DNA of 64,000 nucleotides. Source: SPCO01 sp964427285. GTDB taxonomy: Bacteria; Chloroflexota; Limnocylindria; Limnocylindrales; CSP1-4. The notes under the pieces were generated by a model. The model made no database searches. It saw only the letters and a list, made by a program, of their open reading frames with translations, and had not been told where the DNA came from. Position numbers and translations under genes: made by a program. Position 1 is the first letter of the stretch. Each line of letters begins with the position of its first letter. This document shows positions 62,697 to 64,000 of this stretch, piece after piece. The DNA is taken from the NCBI GenBank assembly GCA_964427285.1, contig CAYRTS010000004.1, forward strand, positions 22,475 to 86,474. The letters run 5' to 3'.

Positions 62697-62705
62697 GCCC
62701 CTTCG

Positions 62706-63974
62706 ATGCCTGCCCATCTCGTCGTCCAGAAATTCGGTGGCTCGTCGCTCGCGGATGCGGATCGCATCAAGCGCGTCGCGCGCCGGATCGCCCGCGAGCG
62801 CGCGGCCGGCCATGACCTGGTCGTGATCGTGTCCGCGATGGGCGACACCACGGACGAACTCCTTGGACTGGCCGCGGCGATCACGGACGAACCGGATCCG
62901 CGCGAACTGGACGTCCTCCTGGCCACCGGGGAGCATCAGAGCGCGACCCTGGTCTCGATGGCCTTGCACGCGCTGGGCATCCCAGCCATCAGCCTGACCG
63001 GACCGCAGGCCGGGATCACCACGGACGGCCGCTACGGCCGGGCCCGGATCGCCGGCATTGAACCTCGCCGCGTTCGTGCCGAGATTGCTGCCGGCAAGGT
63101 CGTGATCGTCGCAGGGTTCCAGGGCCAGAGTGCGTCCGCCGTGGACGACACGGAGATCACGACGCTCGGTCGCGGCGGCAGCGACACCACCGCGGTCGCT
63201 CTGGCGGCCAGCCTCAAGGCGGACCGCTGCCAGATCTTCACGGACGTCCGCGGCATCTTCACGGCGGACCCGCGCGTGGTCGGCCGAGCCCGACAGTTGC
63301 CGATCATCGGCTACGAGGAGATGCTCGAACTCGCCCACCAGGGCGCGCAGGTGATGCAGGTCCGTGCCGTGGAGCTCGGCTGGGTTAACGACGTCGTCAT
63401 CGAGGTCCTCAGCTCGTTCGAGGACGCTCCCGGAACGCTGATCAAGGAGGACCCGCTCGTGGAGCAGCGCAACAAGGTCCGCGGGCTCGCCCACGACCGC
63501 AATGTCGCCAAGGTCACCGTCGTCTCCGTGCCGGACCGGCCGGGGGTGGCGCGCGCCATCTTCGATCCGTTGGCCGAGGCCGGGATCAACGTCGACACGA
63601 TCGTCCAGAACGTCGGCCACGGGGGCGCAACGGACATGTCGTTCACGGTCCCTCGGGCAGAACTCGCCGCCGCCCGGAAGGCGCTTGACCCGGTGGTGCG
63701 CGAACTGGGTGCCCGCGAAGTGACCACGGACGCGTCCCTGGCCAAGGTGTCCATCGTCGGTGCCGGGCTGCACAATGCCCCGGGCTATGCGGCCCGGATG
63801 TTCGGAACCCTGGCAGATGCTGGCGTCAACATCGAAATGATCTCGACGTCGGAGGTCCGGATCACCTGCATGATCGCCGAGGCGGATCTCGAGACGGCAC
63901 TGCGCGCCCTCCACGACGCCTTCGAACTCGAGCGGCCGGAGACGATCGAGGCCGACATCGCGGTGGCCGGCTGA
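62706..63974 (+). CDS. lysC: Aspartate kinase
   Basis: A 422-residue monofunctional aspartokinase, first step of the lysine/threonine/methionine pathway. The kinase part shows VQKFGGSSLADADRIKRVAR, LLATGEHQSATLVSMAL, TTLGRGGSDTTAVALAASL and the metal/ATP segment FTDVRGIFTADPRVVGRA. Two ACT domains follow (VAKVTVVSVPDRPGVARAIF and LAKVSIVGAGLHNAPGYAAR) that usually bind lysine and threonine as feedback inhibitors. Length equals the common alpha-type. It stands alone, about 3.4 kb from thrB, with a leaderless promoter; feedback rather than transcriptional control is likely. Confidence 0.96.
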   Translation: MPAHLVVQKFGGSSLADADRIKRVARRIARERAAGHDLVVIVSAMGDTTDELLGLAAAITDEPDPRELDVLLATGEHQSATLVSMALHALGIPAISLTGPQAGITTDGRYGRARIAGIEPRRVRAEIAAGKVVIVAGFQGQSASAVDDTEITTLGRGGSDTTAVALAASLKADRCQIFTDVRGIFTADPRVVGRARQLPIIGYEEMLELAHQGAQVMQVRAVELGWVNDVVIEVLSSFEDAPGTLIKEDPLVEQRNKVRGLAHDRNVAKVTVVSVPDRPGVARAIFDPLAEAGINVDTIVQNVGHGGATDMSFTVPRAELAAARKALDPVVRELGAREVTTDASLAKVSIVGAGLHNAPGYAARMFGTLADAGVNIEMISTSEVRITCMIAEADLETALRALHDAFELERPETIEADIAVAG

Positions 63975-64000
63975 GCCGGCCGGCCATGACGGCGCATCGC

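Noticed and set aside
62315..62705. Lysine riboswitch before lysC
   Set aside because: The conserved lysine aptamer core is absent; the region holds a terminator, element B and a leaderless-type promoter.

Overview
The window is about 64 kb of very GC-rich bacterial DNA. It is a draft assembly, because two runs of exactly 100 N (40818-40917 and 50840-50939) are scaffold gaps. Gene content, heavy use of GTG and TTG starts, 4-base stop/start overlaps and many leaderless-looking promoters fit a free-living, uncultured Chloroflexota bacterium (Limnocylindria or Ellin6529-like is my best guess). No rRNA or marker gene in the window proves this. I recognise no tRNA, rRNA, CRISPR array, insertion sequence or prophage.

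Layout. 1-6.5 kb: tail of a 7TM-HD cyclic-dinucleotide phosphodiesterase, ybeY, a secreted hypothetical protein, and a YhaN/YhaO-like pair whose phosphoesterase half has lost most catalytic residues. 6.7-12.8 kb: pth, mfd and an MFS exporter in overlapping order. 12.8-18.3 kb: a methyl-cycle and methylthioadenosine-salvage block (apt, mtnA, a GNAT gene, ahcY, metK). 18.3-27 kb: a polyamine-type ABC import locus with one ATPase and two sets of permeases and binding proteins, divergent from an XRE-cupin regulator, with a 29-bp palindrome beside the transporter promoter. 27-30 kb: GDP-mannose genes (manC, phosphomannomutase, cupin). 30-33.3 kb: a SWIM zinc-finger protein and three exported proteins, one a zincin-like protein with an altered active site. 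33.4-40.8 kb: a cobalamin riboswitch, btuFCD, an aminotransferase and lutABC.

40.8-47.2 kb is an accessory island. It holds a gap-broken vapBC pair, a GcvT-like gene, a tightly overlapping four-gene operon (short DNA methyltransferase, small unknown protein, AbiEii-like nucleotidyltransferase, GHKL ATPase) and two tandem vapBC modules whose operators share one geometry. The four-gene operon is the best candidate here for an undescribed defence or conflict system.

47.3-64 kb: two tandem PYROXD2-like FAD oxidoreductases, surE (cut by the second gap), an AI-2E-family permease, trpS, an acyl-CoA synthetase, the threonine branch (hom, thrC, thrB), a dienelactone hydrolase, an exported LVIVD/PA-domain protein and the aspartate kinase lysC, which feeds the hom branch. 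Intergenic spaces hold several signals: a leader ORF and direct repeats before hom, and three 164-180 nt regions with long nested inverted repeats (42.3, 50.6 and 62.5 kb), two of which are bounded by the same inverted motif, GCGCATAACC.
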